A DNA stretch of 64,000 nt from JACVRW01 sp963728495 (GTDB taxonomy: Bacteria > Actinomycetota > Thermoleophilia > Solirubrobacterales > Thermoleophilaceae). The number at the start of each line of letters is the position of its first letter. Positions within the stretch are counted from its first letter, which is position 1. The position numbers and the translations under genes were made by a program. The notes beneath the pieces are model-generated. The model was not told the origin of the DNA and searched no databases. It saw only the letters and a list, made by a program, of their open reading frames with translations. The DNA lies in NCBI GenBank assembly GCA_963728495.1, contig CAVSKI010000009.1:364383-428382 (forward strand), read 5' to 3'. Shown piece by piece: positions 1-9,291 of the stretch.

Positions 1-86
1 TCTTCCAGCGGCTGCTGTCCGCCTAGCGCAAGCGCGCCTCCGGAGCGGTGCGGGCGGCACGTCCGCGGTAGTCCTGATCGGGGGTC

Positions 87-1091
87 TCAGCGGTCAGCGG
101 ACTCGCGGGGTTCGTGCCCGATGCTGTCGACATGCCCGCGATCATCGAAGGTCTGCCCCCGAAAGCTGACGCTCGGGGACACATTCGACGTGGCGCGGGG
201 TGAGGCGGACGAGTGAGCGTCGACCGTGGTTGCATCCGCGACCCGGGCAGCCTCCTCCGCTGCGGCCCCGAATCGCAGCAGGCGTCCGCCGAAGGCGATC
301 GCGCAGATCGAGAACCACGCCAAGCCGAGCGCGAGGCCGGCGATCACGTCGCTCAGCCAGTGCACGCCCAGGAGTACACGGCTGCCGGCCACCATGACGG
401 CGAGTCCGGCCGCAACCCCGGCTATAGCCGCCCGTGCGTGTGCGCCGCGGCCGCGGCTGAGCAGGAGCGCCGCCGCCGCGAAGAACGCGGCCGCCCAGGA
501 GGAGTGGCCGCTCGGAAAGGACGGCCCGAGCGTCTCGGCAATCGGGTTCAGCGCCGGCCGTACGCGATCCGCGAGGTCCTTGACGGTCGTGGTGAGGATG
601 CCGTTCCCGGCGACGACGATGCACAGAAAAGGCACGACCCACCTGCTCCGGGTTCGCACGGTCTCCATGACGGCCAGGACGGCGGCCAGCCCGACGACGA
701 CCACAGGCTCTCCCAGGTGAGTGATGGCGTTGAGCGCGTCCGTCGAGACCGGCGACGCGTGCCGGTCGCCCCAGTTCGCCACGCTGTTGTCCAGCCGGAT
801 GAGGTCGGCGTTGCCGCGGACCAGGTAGGCGAGCACCGCGAAGAGCGCGCCACCCCCCACGATCACGAGGAGCGCGAGCGTCAGCCCCAGGCCGGTCGCG
901 GTCTGTGCATCGAGCCGGGTGGCAAGCGCCGTGCCGTGGCGGGGATGGCGCCGAATCGCCGCGCCGGCCTCTCTCGCCGTGCCCATGGTGGAGGGTGCGG
1001 CCGGGCCTGCTCCGCCCGCCCAGCGCCAGGTGAGTGTGCCTACCGCGCCGGCGGTCGCGGTAGCCACGATGAGTAAAACCAGCAGCGTCAT
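87..1091 (-). CDS. PAP2-superfamily membrane phosphatase
   Basis: Predicted integral-membrane phosphatidic-acid-phosphatase-type enzyme (334 aa) that would remove phosphate from a lipid phosphate or polyprenyl pyrophosphate at the membrane. The three PAP2 signatures are present in order: K-x6-RP at residues 171-179 (KDLADRVRP), PSGH at 193-196 with the catalytic His, and SR-x5-H-x3-D at 237-248. Several hydrophobic segments surround them, including one at the N-terminus and one near residues 65-90. The 60-residue tail after the last helix is hydrophilic. ATG start; no good Shine-Dalgarno is visible. It diverges from a second PAP2-containing gene at 1160. The substrate is not determinable from sequence. 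Confidence 0.85.
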   Translation of the reverse strand: MTLLVLLIVATATAGAVGTLTWRWAGGAGPAAPSTMGTAREAGAAIRRHPRHGTALATRLDAQTATGLGLTLALLVIVGGGALFAVLAYLVRGNADLIRLDNSVANWGDRHASPVSTDALNAITHLGEPVVVVGLAAVLAVMETVRTRSRWVVPFLCIVVAGNGILTTTVKDLADRVRPALNPIAETLGPSFPSGHSSWAAAFFAAAALLLSRGRGAHARAAIAGVAAGLAVMVAGSRVLLGVHWLSDVIAGLALGLAWFSICAIAFGGRLLRFGAAAEEAARVADATTVDAHSSASPRATSNVSPSVSFRGQTFDDRGHVDSIGHEPRESADR

Positions 1092-1159
1092 GGGTAGGAG
1101 GGCAGCGGCAAGGAACTCAATTCGGGTCCTTGTACCCAGCGGATCGGGGAGGGAAGCGC

Positions 1160-2881
1160 ATGGAAGTGGGCACGCGCTCGACGTTGAATGGTCGCGCCCG
1201 GCGCGACGACCGCCGGGGGTTGCCGCTGCTCGAAGCCCGCCTGGGCGGACCAGCCGAGCGCTTCGCGGGCCGGCTGCGGGGACGGCACCCCGCGGCGGTG
1301 TTCTTCGTGGCGGTCCTGGCCGGCTTTGCCGTCCTTGCCCTGACCTCGATCGCGATCGGGCTCCTCGTGACCGACGTGTTGCTCGACACAGGCGGCTTGG
1401 GCCGCACCGACGAGAGCACCGTCAGGTCGATCGTCGCCGAGCGCACGCCGTTCCTGACGGATGTCTCGGAGGTGGGGTCGACGGTCGGCGGCGCGCCGCT
1501 CCTGCCAATCCTGGTCGGCGCGATCGCTCTCGTGTTCGCCTTGCTGCGCGAATGGAGAATCGCGGGCTTCGCTGTCTTCGTGCTGGTGGTGGAGTCGGCG
1601 ACCTACCGCGTCACGTCGCTGGCCGTGCCGCGTGATCGTCCCCACGTCCATCGGCTCGAGGACCTCCCTGCGGACGCCAGCTATCCGTCCGGTCACACGG
1701 CGGCCGCCATCGCGGTGTACGTAGGCCTCGTCCTGCTGTTGACATCACGGTTCCCAACCCGAGCGCTGCGCGTGTCTGCCTGGGCCGTCGCAGTTGCGAT
1801 CCCCCTCCTTGTGGCCTTGGCTCGGATGTACCGCGGCATGCACCATCCGCTCGACGTGGCGGGAGGACTCGTCGTAGGGGTCGGCGCGCTGCTTGTGCTT
1901 CTGTTCGCGTGTCGTGCGGCGGCGGTCGCGCACGCAGTCGCGGCGTCCCGGCGCGGCGAAGTCCGCCCGAGCTCGCCAGTCCGAGCCGGTTGCATGAAGG
2001 CCGCGGTTGTCGCCCACGCCGAGAAGAATCTCGGGGGCGGACTGCCCGAGCTGCGTCGCGTGCTCCAGGCCGCGGGCGTCGAGGAGCCCCTCTGGTATGA
2101 GGTGCCGAAGGCCAAGAAGGCGTCCGAGCAGGTCCAGCGGGCGCTGGACGGAGGTGTTGAGCTCGTGTTCGCCTGGGGCGGCGACGGCACGGTCCGGCGG
2201 TGCATCGACGTACTGGCGGGCAGCAAGGTGAGCCTGGCGGTCCTTCCCGCCGGCACCGCCAACCTGTTCGCAACCAATCTCGGGATCCCCCGAGACATCG
2301 AGCAGGCGGTCGCCGTCGGCCTTAGGGGCGAGCGTCGCAGGCTCGACGTCGGACGCTTCGGAAAAGAGCGCTTTGCGGTCATGGCGGGGGCCGGCTTCGA
2401 CGCGGCCATGATCCGTGACGCCGACGACCTCAAGGAGCGGGTCGGCCGCGCCGCATATTTGTGGAGCGGTTCGCGCAACCTGCGCGGGAAGGGCTTTGGC
2501 GCCGAGATCGAGGTCGACGGCAGTGACTGGTACGACGGGAAGGCGACATGCATCCTGCTCGGCAACCTCGGTGAGGTCTTCGGCGGCGTCGAGGTCTTCC
2601 CCGATGCCCGCCCGGACGACGGCATGCTCGAGCTCGGGATCGTGACCGCCGAGGGGTTGCTCCAGTGGACGCGAACGCTGGGCCGCACCGCGCTCGGGGA
2701 TCCCAACCGGTCCCCGTTCGTCCGGACCACCCAGGCCAAGTCGGTAAAGGTCGAGCTCGACCGGAAGGTCCTCTACGAGCTCGATGGCGGCGACCGGAGC
2801 AAGGTCAGGTCTTTCAAGGTCAAGGTTGAGGCAGGGGCGCTCAGTGTGTGTGTCCCACCACGGAATCAGGAGACGATTTAG
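1160..2881 (+). CDS. PAP2 phosphatase - diacylglycerol kinase fusion protein
   Basis: One 573-aa polypeptide joins a membrane PAP2 phosphatase (about residues 35-255) to a soluble diacylglycerol/lipid kinase catalytic domain (about 280-570). PAP2 motifs: PRDRP near 157-161, PSGH at 176-179, AR-x5-HH-x2-D at 221-232. Kinase motifs: GGDGT at 340-344, the nucleotide loop common to DgkB/sphingosine-kinase-type enzymes, and PAGTANLFA near 363-371. It could interconvert a lipid and its phosphate, or the two halves could act on different lipids; only the domain calls are supported. ATG 1160 is chosen because GGGGAGGGAAG precedes it; a TTG at 1130 would add 10 residues. The next gene follows after 32 nt. 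Confidence 0.85.
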   Translation: MEVGTRSTLNGRARRDDRRGLPLLEARLGGPAERFAGRLRGRHPAAVFFVAVLAGFAVLALTSIAIGLLVTDVLLDTGGLGRTDESTVRSIVAERTPFLTDVSEVGSTVGGAPLLPILVGAIALVFALLREWRIAGFAVFVLVVESATYRVTSLAVPRDRPHVHRLEDLPADASYPSGHTAAAIAVYVGLVLLLTSRFPTRALRVSAWAVAVAIPLLVALARMYRGMHHPLDVAGGLVVGVGALLVLLFACRAAAVAHAVAASRRGEVRPSSPVRAGCMKAAVVAHAEKNLGGGLPELRRVLQAAGVEEPLWYEVPKAKKASEQVQRALDGGVELVFAWGGDGTVRRCIDVLAGSKVSLAVLPAGTANLFATNLGIPRDIEQAVAVGLRGERRRLDVGRFGKERFAVMAGAGFDAAMIRDADDLKERVGRAAYLWSGSRNLRGKGFGAEIEVDGSDWYDGKATCILLGNLGEVFGGVEVFPDARPDDGMLELGIVTAEGLLQWTRTLGRTALGDPNRSPFVRTTQAKSVKVELDRKVLYELDGGDRSKVRSFKVKVEAGALSVCVPPRNQETI

Positions 2882-2913
2882 GTGCGCCAGGACGCAAGCG
2901 AGAGGCGCCTGGC

Positions 2914-3744
2914 GTGAGCGCCGCAGGCAGCCCCGTCCGAGACGCGCAGGCGAAGGGCGATGACATTGCACGCAGTCGGCCGTTCGAGTGGCTGGCTCGC
3001 GCCGGCATCCTCGCGCGGGGCGTGATCTACGCGATCATCGGCATCCTCGCCATCAAGCTGGCCCTCGGCGATGGCGGCGAGACGACGAATCAGAACGGTG
3101 CGCTCGACACAATCTCCAAGCAGCCCTTTGGCAAGGCGCTCCTCATCCTCATGGCCATCGGCCTGGCCGGATACTCGATCTGGCGGCTCGTCCGTGCCGC
3201 CATCGGCCACGGCCCGGAGTCGGCCGACGACGCCCAGGAGCGGATCGACAGCCTGGCGAGCGGGATCGCGTACGGGGTGCTCTGCGTGACCGCGGTGTCG
3301 ATCGTCATCGGGTCTGGGGGCGCCGGCTCGGGCAGCCCAGACAAGGCGACCGGCGGCGTCCTCGGGTGGCCGGGCGGCCAGATCCTCGTGGCCATCGCCG
3401 GCGTGGTCGTGATCGGAGTGGGCCTACAACAGGGCTATAAGGGGATCACGAGAGGGTTCCTCGAGAAGTCCAAGACGGAGCAGATGAGCGAGAGCGTCAA
3501 ACGTGGGTTCACGGCGCTGGGCGTGTTCGGTCACCTGGCGCGCATGGTCGTGTTCGCGCTCATCGGCTACTTCTTCATCCGGGCCGCAATCGACTACGAC
3601 CCGGATAAGGCGGCGAGCCTCGACGGGGCGCTGGCCGCGCTCGGCCAGGCGGCCTACGGACCGATCCTTCTAGGCATCGTCGCGGCCGGGCTGATCGGGT
3701 TCGCGGCCTATGCGGTGGCGGACGCGCGCTACCGGAAGGTGTAG
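2914..3744 (+). CDS. DUF1206 membrane protein
   Basis: A 276-aa integral-membrane protein of the DUF1206 family. After a hydrophilic N-terminus it contains three repeats of about 90 residues, each a pair of transmembrane helices. Repeat starts are recognisable as FEWLARAGILARGVIYAIIG, then ERIDSLASGIAYGVL, then VKRGFTALGVFGHLARMVVF. The family's function is unknown. GTG 2914 places the start after the upstream stop; an upstream GTG at 2848 would overlap the lipid kinase by 34 nt and add 22 residues. The close same-strand spacing suggests cotranscription with the PAP2-kinase fusion. The 186-nt gap after it holds only a small inverted repeat (3772-3788). Confidence 0.8.
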   Translation: MSAAGSPVRDAQAKGDDIARSRPFEWLARAGILARGVIYAIIGILAIKLALGDGGETTNQNGALDTISKQPFGKALLILMAIGLAGYSIWRLVRAAIGHGPESADDAQERIDSLASGIAYGVLCVTAVSIVIGSGGAGSGSPDKATGGVLGWPGGQILVAIAGVVVIGVGLQQGYKGITRGFLEKSKTEQMSESVKRGFTALGVFGHLARMVVFALIGYFFIRAAIDYDPDKAASLDGALAALGQAAYGPILLGIVAAGLIGFAAYAVADARYRKV

Positions 3745-3930
3745 CGCGGGCAGGCTGAAGCGGGCGTCCAGCGCGTCGCCGCGACGCGTCATCGCGAGGT
3801 GCTGGAGGCTTGCAACGAGTTCGGCCCCTAGGGAGCTATAACGAGCGCAACGATGAGGTTCACCGGTGGCCTAAGGAAGCCGTCATAAGGTATGTGTCGG
3901 CAGCGCCACGGGGCGCACTAGCGGAGAAGG

Positions 3931-6900
3931 TCAGTCAGCGGGTGTGCGCACCACTCGCTCGATTCGTGCCCCCGGGAAGTTCGGGAGCTCGTGTTCTTCT
4001 CGGCTGATGCGCAGGATCGTGATGGGTGGCGCGAGGATGTCGCCTCTGTCGTCGAAACGAATGCTGCCTGTCAGGCCACGCCGGAGCGAGGTGCGAAACA
4101 GCTCTTCGACCACCCCGGCGCGGGTGCTGTCGGAACGGGCGATCGCGTCGAGAAGCACCTCAGTCGCCTCGGCCGTGTAGATGGCGCTGGGCTCGATGTC
4201 CACTCCGGGAAGGGTGGCGCCGAAGGTGGCGGCGAAGCGCCGGCCGCGCGGGGGGAGGCTCTCGTTGCTGAGGCCGCTGACGCTCAGGTAGGCGCCGTCG
4301 GCGGCACGGCCGGCTTGGCGCAGCAGCAGCGACGTGGGGGTGAAGCCGTCAGAGACCAGGATCTTGGCCTCTGGGCCAAGCGCACGGCGGAGTGCTCGCA
4401 GGACGTTCGCGCCACCGGTATCGAGCAGCCCGCCGAGGTAGACGACGTCGGGCCGCGAGCGCGCCACCCTGGCCGCCAGACGTTCATAGCTCGCGGCGCC
4501 GGGGTCCCAGCTGCGGCGCTCTGCGACCTCCATTCCGCGCGCGCGGGCGCTGCGGGCAAAGCGGTCGGCGAGCGAGCGGCCGTAGAGGATGTCGCCGTCG
4601 TCCAGCACCGTGAGGCGGCGCGCGCCGAGCTCGTCGGCGAGGGCTGCGAGCGCGACCGCCTGGTGGTCGTCGGGCGGGTAAACGCGCGCGAAGTGCCGTC
4701 TCCCGCCCGGGTAGAGCGATTCCAGCTCGCCGGCGGGCGCGCCCGGGGCCGGGCGCGTTAGTCCGACATAGGAGTTCACCGGTGACACCATCGCGAGCGG
4801 CCCGCCCTGCGCTCGGGCGAGCTCCGGGAGCGCGGCCACGGAGCAGGGCGAGTTGAGTGTGCCGACCACTCCGATGACGCGGCGATCGCGCGCATATGCG
4901 CGGGCGTTGGAAGCGCACTTGGCGGGATCGAACAGGCCCGTGCGCGCCACAGAGTCGTCGCAGGATTGGATGCCGACCTGCAGGTCTCCAGCGCGGAAGC
5001 CTCGTTGGGCCAGCACGAACGCGGCGGCCTGAGCCATCTGCTGGGCCGAGAGCCGCACGCCCCCCTGTAGGGGCAGGTCGGTGACGATCAGGCGCGCAGG
5101 CCGTCCCTCGCCGCGGTAGAGGGTGGGCTCACAGCCGCCGTGCACGGGCTGACCGGCTTCAGGGGCGGCGGCCTGCTCCCGGGCGTCGCCGTCGACCGCG
5201 ACCCACACGCTCCCTGAGCCGGCGTCCACCGCCCTTGGCGCGCCGCCGAGCCTGATCGTGCGGGTCGCCCTGTTCTGCGCGGGGTCTATGCGAGTGAGTG
5301 TGCCGCGCAGGGGGTTGACCGCCCAGAGGGATCCCGCTCCGAAGGACAGGTCACCGACGCCGGTTTCGAGATCGATCGTCCTCATTACGAGCCGGGGCCC
5401 GGGCTGGACGCGCCAGACCGTGCCGTCGCCGGGCGCGCTCACCCAGGCGGCGCCCCCGCCCACGGCCAGCGACGCAACCGCCGAAGCGCGGATGCGGTCG
5501 CGGACCTCTATTCGGTTGGAGTCCCTGTCGATCCGCGCGATCGTGCCGTCGACACCGAGTACCCACACGCCCGCGTCGCCGGCGGCGACCGCGCGCGCCT
5601 GCAGTCCTCGGATCGTCGCGACGATCCGGTTGGTGCGAGGGTCGACGCGGACGACGGCGAAGTCCGGCGCGATCGCCCAGACCGCATCCCTCTCGACTGC
5701 GACGTGATCCTCAGTCAGCTCGGTTGCCGCGCCGCCTGTCTGCGGAAGACGGATTCGGGCTCGCACCGTCCGGGTGTCAGGAGCGACACGCATGAGAGCG
5801 GTGCCCACCGGTCCCGTGTTTTGCGTCCCGCGCGACGGCCCGCCCCCGGTCACCCAGACGGCGCCCGCCCCGGCGGCCAGATCGGTGGGCGTCAGCCCGA
5901 TCCCAAAGGTTTCTGCCTTCAGCGAGCGAGGGTCCACGCGAGAGATCGTCTGCCCGTCGAGGTCGACGGCCCAGACCGCCCCCTCGCCGGCCGAGACGGC
6001 TCCCGGGGTGGTTCCGACGCTGACGCTCTGCTCGACCTTCGCCCTGCGCGGATCGACGAGCACCACCGATCCGCCGCGCTCCTCGCCGGCGCCGTCGCCC
6101 CGGTCCCCGGCGAACACGAACGCAGCCGCCACCGCCGCCGCGATGGCCACTACGCCGACGGCCACCCACCAGCGTGCCCGATTCGAGCCTCCTTCCGGCG
6201 GCGGCCGGGCCCGCGCTCGGTGGAGGTCGAGGTTGGGATCCTGCGCGAGGATGCCCGCCTGTAGCTCGCGCAGGCGGTTGCCCGGCTCGAGGCCGACCTC
6301 CTCGCCCAGCATTCGCCGGCCCTCGTCGTATCTGTCGAGCGCCTCCGCCTGGCGCCCGGAGCGATACAGCGCCAGCATCAGCTGCGCGCGCAGCCGCTCG
6401 CGGAGCGGGTGGCGCCGCACCAGCGTGTCGAGCTCCGGCACGAGCTCGGTGTGACGCCCAAGCGCGAGGTCGATCTCCACTCTCGTCTCGAGCGCCCCAA
6501 GCCAGGCATCGTCGAGCTCGCGCGAGACAAGCACAGCGAAGGGCTCGTTCTCGAGGTCCGCGAGCGGCCGGCCCCGCCAGAGGCCTAGCCCCTCGCGCAC
6601 CGGTTCGGCCGCTCGCTCGGCCTCCCCCTGCTCGAGCAGTCGCCGGCCCTCGGCGACCAACGCCTCGAAGCGGCGCAGGTCCACTTGGTCGTTCTCGATG
6701 AGGAGCACATAGCCCGGCGTGCGCGTGACGAGCAGCTCCGGCCCGCCGCTGTGGTCGGGCTCGAGCAGCTTGCGCAACCGAGATACGTGCGCCTGCAGCG
6801 CCGTCTGGGCATCGGACGGGGGCGACTCGCCCCAGAGCTCGTCGATGAGCCGGTCGCTAGAGACGACCTCACCCGAGTTCAACAGAAGCAGTGCGAGCAG

Positions 6901-6951
6901 CGCCTTCTGCTTCGCTCCTCCCAGGCGAAGAGAGTCGTCGTCCCGCTGCAC
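3931..6951 (-). CDS. Membrane-spanning BTAD regulator with propeller and periplasmic binding domain
   Basis: A 1006-aa one-component sensor. Order: OmpR-type winged helix (about 1-82), bacterial transcriptional activation domain (BTAD, about 90-235), one transmembrane helix (261-281), a YVTN/PQQ-like beta-propeller with repeated xVWAV and xRIDP strands (about 295-610), and a type-1 periplasmic binding-protein domain like amino-acid ABC receptors (about 650-1000). The DNA-binding part would be cytoplasmic and the ligand-binding part outside. GTG 6951 is the first standard start, but the family's usual N-terminal strand (EFRILGPLEV) is encoded just upstream in the same frame, starting at a CTG at 6981, with no ATG, GTG or TTG before the TAA further up. 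The true start may be CTG 6981. Targets are unknown; the divergent genes at 7086 and 7487 are candidates. Confidence 0.85.
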   Translation of the reverse strand: MQRDDDSLRLGGAKQKALLALLLLNSGEVVSSDRLIDELWGESPPSDAQTALQAHVSRLRKLLEPDHSGGPELLVTRTPGYVLLIENDQVDLRRFEALVAEGRRLLEQGEAERAAEPVREGLGLWRGRPLADLENEPFAVLVSRELDDAWLGALETRVEIDLALGRHTELVPELDTLVRRHPLRERLRAQLMLALYRSGRQAEALDRYDEGRRMLGEEVGLEPGNRLRELQAGILAQDPNLDLHRARARPPPEGGSNRARWWVAVGVVAIAAAVAAAFVFAGDRGDGAGEERGGSVVLVDPRRAKVEQSVSVGTTPGAVSAGEGAVWAVDLDGQTISRVDPRSLKAETFGIGLTPTDLAAGAGAVWVTGGGPSRGTQNTGPVGTALMRVAPDTRTVRARIRLPQTGGAATELTEDHVAVERDAVWAIAPDFAVVRVDPRTNRIVATIRGLQARAVAAGDAGVWVLGVDGTIARIDRDSNRIEVRDRIRASAVASLAVGGGAAWVSAPGDGTVWRVQPGPRLVMRTIDLETGVGDLSFGAGSLWAVNPLRGTLTRIDPAQNRATRTIRLGGAPRAVDAGSGSVWVAVDGDAREQAAAPEAGQPVHGGCEPTLYRGEGRPARLIVTDLPLQGGVRLSAQQMAQAAAFVLAQRGFRAGDLQVGIQSCDDSVARTGLFDPAKCASNARAYARDRRVIGVVGTLNSPCSVAALPELARAQGGPLAMVSPVNSYVGLTRPAPGAPAGELESLYPGGRRHFARVYPPDDHQAVALAALADELGARRLTVLDDGDILYGRSLADRFARSARARGMEVAERRSWDPGAASYERLAARVARSRPDVVYLGGLLDTGGANVLRALRRALGPEAKILVSDGFTPTSLLLRQAGRAADGAYLSVSGLSNESLPPRGRRFAATFGATLPGVDIEPSAIYTAEATEVLLDAIARSDSTRAGVVEELFRTSLRRGLTGSIRFDDRGDILAPPITILRISREEHELPNFPGARIERVVRTPAD

Positions 6952-7085
6952 CTCCAGCGGCCCGAGAATCCTGAACTCCAGGCGCGCGTTCAGGAGACGA
7001 ACTTACCTCGCGCGCCGCCTGACGGGAAGCGGCGTCAACACGCTGTCAGGCGTATGTCAGGGCCCTGAAAGGGCCACCGAGCAGC

Positions 7086-7490
7086 GTGAGCCACGTGAGA
7101 CGGGTGACCTTGATGCAGGACCTTCGCGGGACGCTCACCGCGGTCGGCCCGGGTCTGCTCGACGTAAGCCTGGCCGCATGCGACGGCGGAGATGCGTCGC
7201 TGGTCTCCCAGCTCACGTTCGCCGAGGCCGACCGCTTCACCGAGGACGGGCGGATCGAGCTTGCCTTCGGCGACGCCCTCTTCTTCCGCACCCTGTTCGC
7301 CGGACTTCTCACGCCCGCGCCAGATCCCTCGCTGCGGCTGGGCACCGCGGTACGCCAGATCCACGCCGGCTCGGGCGCGCTCGAGGGGGCGGCGGGCCGC
7401 ATCACCTCCACCTTCGTAGTCGATCGCGAGGGCCAGGTCAGCGACCGCGAGATCGCGCTGGTCTTCCTCAATGAAAGGAGCACACGATGA
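7086..7490 (+). CDS. Hypothetical protein, unrecognised
   Basis: A 134-aa protein (125 aa if ATG 7113 is used) without signal peptide or membrane segment. I do not recognise the family. The second half has alternating hydrophobic/polar strands and Gly turns (about GSGALEGAAGRITSTFVV), suggesting a small beta-barrel of the lipocalin or dirigent kind, which is inference only. It overlaps the next gene, the propeller protein at 7487, by 4 nt (ATGA), so the two are probably translated together. It diverges from the BTAD regulator across about 135 nt. Confidence 0.55.
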   Translation: MSHVRRVTLMQDLRGTLTAVGPGLLDVSLAACDGGDASLVSQLTFAEADRFTEDGRIELAFGDALFFRTLFAGLLTPAPDPSLRLGTAVRQIHAGSGALEGAAGRITSTFVVDREGQVSDREIALVFLNERSTR

Positions 7491-8479
7491 TTCGCAGGAC
7501 GATCGCGCTGGTGGCGCTGCCCGCCGCGCTCGCGGGGGCCGCGCCGGCCTGGGCTACCTTCCCCGGCGACAACGGCAAGCTGGTCTTTCAACGCCCCGCC
7601 GGCGAGCAGATGGACCTCTTCACGATCCGGGCGGGCGGCAAACCCAAGCAGCTGCTTGGCGGCCGCGCCTTTGACGACAAGGCGGAATGGTCCCCCGACG
7701 GCCGCCGCATCGCCTTCGCGCGCAGCGGAAAGGACCCCATCCCGGAGGAGATCTGGACGGCCAACGCCCAGGGCGGCGATCTGCGTCGCCTTACGAACTG
7801 GGGCAAGATCTCTGCCGCCCCGACTTGGACGGCGGAAGGCAGGATCGTGTACTTCACGACCAAGGACTACCCGCCGCCGGGCTCGCCTGAGGAGCCGCCC
7901 CCGCCGAGCGAGCTCTACTCCATGGCCGCGGACGGCAGCGATCAGCGGCGTCTTACGAACGACGCGGTGATGAAGACCGACCCCGCCGTCTCACCGACCG
8001 ACGGCACCGTGGCCTACGTCGCCTTCCGGCCGGTGGCCGGGGAGCCCGGCGCCTTCAACCTGGGGTTGTCCGCCATCGCCTCCGACGGCAGCGGCTTCAG
8101 GACGCTGGCGCCGTTCTCGCCCAAACGAGATGTGCTCAACGCGAGCTGGTCCCCGGACGGCAGTCGGGTCGTCTTCGAGGTCGCGCCCGACCGGCAGCGA
8201 GGCCCGGGTCGCCAGTCGGATATCGCAGTGATGAACTCCGATGGAACCGGGCTTCGCCGCCTCACTCGGACCCGCGCACTCGAGACCAACCCGGTCTGGT
8301 CGCCCGACGGGCGCCGGATCGCGTTCACCAGCGACAGGCACGTGAAGCGCGGCGATCGCGAGCGCTGGGGACCGGACTTCGAGCTCTACCTGATGCGCGC
8401 CAACGGCACCCGGATCCGGCGCCTGACCCGCAACTCCGTGCCCGACCTGGTGCCCGACTGGCAACCGATACCGCGATGA
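7487..8479 (+). CDS. Secreted PD40/TolB-like beta-propeller protein
   Basis: A 330-aa exported protein. The N-terminus is a Sec signal (MIRRTIALVALPAALAGAAP, cleavage near AWA). The mature part has repeated WSPDGRRIAF-type PD40 motifs near residues 66, 221 and 268 and the TNDAVMKTDPAVSP repeat, as in TolB C-terminal and WD40-like propellers. Such propellers usually serve as interaction scaffolds; no catalytic residues are seen. It overlaps the upstream gene by 4 nt. A convergent membrane-protein gene ends 5 nt after it. Confidence 0.75.
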   Translation: MIRRTIALVALPAALAGAAPAWATFPGDNGKLVFQRPAGEQMDLFTIRAGGKPKQLLGGRAFDDKAEWSPDGRRIAFARSGKDPIPEEIWTANAQGGDLRRLTNWGKISAAPTWTAEGRIVYFTTKDYPPPGSPEEPPPPSELYSMAADGSDQRRLTNDAVMKTDPAVSPTDGTVAYVAFRPVAGEPGAFNLGLSAIASDGSGFRTLAPFSPKRDVLNASWSPDGSRVVFEVAPDRQRGPGRQSDIAVMNSDGTGLRRLTRTRALETNPVWSPDGRRIAFTSDRHVKRGDRERWGPDFELYLMRANGTRIRRLTRNSVPDLVPDWQPIPR

Positions 8480-8484
8480 AACGT

Positions 8485-9288
8485 TCACGTCGCGGCGTCG
8501 GGCGAGAGGTCGGCAGGGCGTCCACGTGCCGACTTGGTCACTGTCCAAGCCACGGCTGCCTGCGCGGCCAGCGCCGCGGTCGTGGCCGCCAGGAACGTGG
8601 CGGCCACACCGGCGTGTTCGATGAGTCCGGCGACTAGCGCGCAGAAGATGACGAAGCCGGCCATGCCGCCCAGCATGCCTCGCAGCAACTGCGTGGCCGC
8701 CACTCCGCCATGTCGGGCGTGCGTGAACCCCGCGAGCACGCACGCGAGCACCGGCAAAGCAGCAAGGACGCCGCCGGCCGTCGGGCCGAGCCATCCGCCC
8801 GCCGCCGCGAGCGAGGCGACCAGCAACGCGGCAAGGCCCATGCGCAACGGCAGATCTCCGCGCGGCGGGTCGAGCACGGACAGCTCCAGCACACCGCGCG
8901 GCATGGCGCGATAGGCGAGCGCTGAGGAAGCGACCGCAATGGCAAGCGCGCCGAGCAGGCTCGCCTCGACAGTTGCCGCGAGCGCGGCCGTCGCAGCGGC
9001 TATGGCCCATCCCGCCGCGAGGCTGACAGGCCAGGAGGTGTGCAGTGCGGTCCTCCCCCAAGCGAGCGCAAAGCCGCTCAGCGCGGCCAGCCCGACGAGC
9101 GTGCCAGTGGCGGCCTGCGCCGCGAACAAACTGCCATGACGCTCGGCCCCGATCACCAAGACCGGACCGACGATCGCGGGAAACGCGCTCACCAGCCCGG
9201 CGACCCGATGTCCCCAGCGGCGCGCAGCCACCGTCGCCGCGGCCACCAATACCGGAGCAACAATCAACTGGACGACCTCATCGAACAC
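8485..9288 (-). CDS. Polytopic membrane protein, unknown function
   Basis: A 267-aa, Ala/Gly/Leu-rich protein with about eight or nine predicted transmembrane helices and short loops. The N-terminal half (RRWGHRVAGLVSAFPAIVGP) resembles GlpM/DUF3147-type proteins, but I cannot assign it firmly. GTG start at 9288. The stop codon of the Fur-methyltransferase gene lies only 3 nt upstream, so the pair is likely cotranscribed. There are no obvious transporter signature motifs. A metal- or peroxide-stress role would be guesswork from context alone. Confidence 0.6.
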   Translation of the reverse strand: MFDEVVQLIVAPVLVAAATVAARRWGHRVAGLVSAFPAIVGPVLVIGAERHGSLFAAQAATGTLVGLAALSGFALAWGRTALHTSWPVSLAAGWAIAAATAALAATVEASLLGALAIAVASSALAYRAMPRGVLELSVLDPPRGDLPLRMGLAALLVASLAAAGGWLGPTAGGVLAALPVLACVLAGFTHARHGGVAATQLLRGMLGGMAGFVIFCALVAGLIEHAGVAATFLAATTAALAAQAAVAWTVTKSARGRPADLSPDAAT

Positions 9289-9291
9289 GCG

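Noticed and set aside
1..26. C-terminal tail FQRLLSA followed by TAG, possibly the end of a rightward gene
   Set aside because: Only seven residues are visible; too short to support a feature.
213..1076. Long open frames on the opposite strand of the PAP2, BTAD, Gfo/Idh and glycolytic genes
   Set aside because: In GC-rich DNA such frames are expected opposite real genes; their products are Arg/Ala/Pro-rich and have no motifs.
3772..3788. Inverted repeat CGCGTCG-CCG-CGACGCG as a terminator for DUF1206
   Set aside because: Stem is only 7 bp of simple CG pattern and has no U-tract; common by chance at this GC content.
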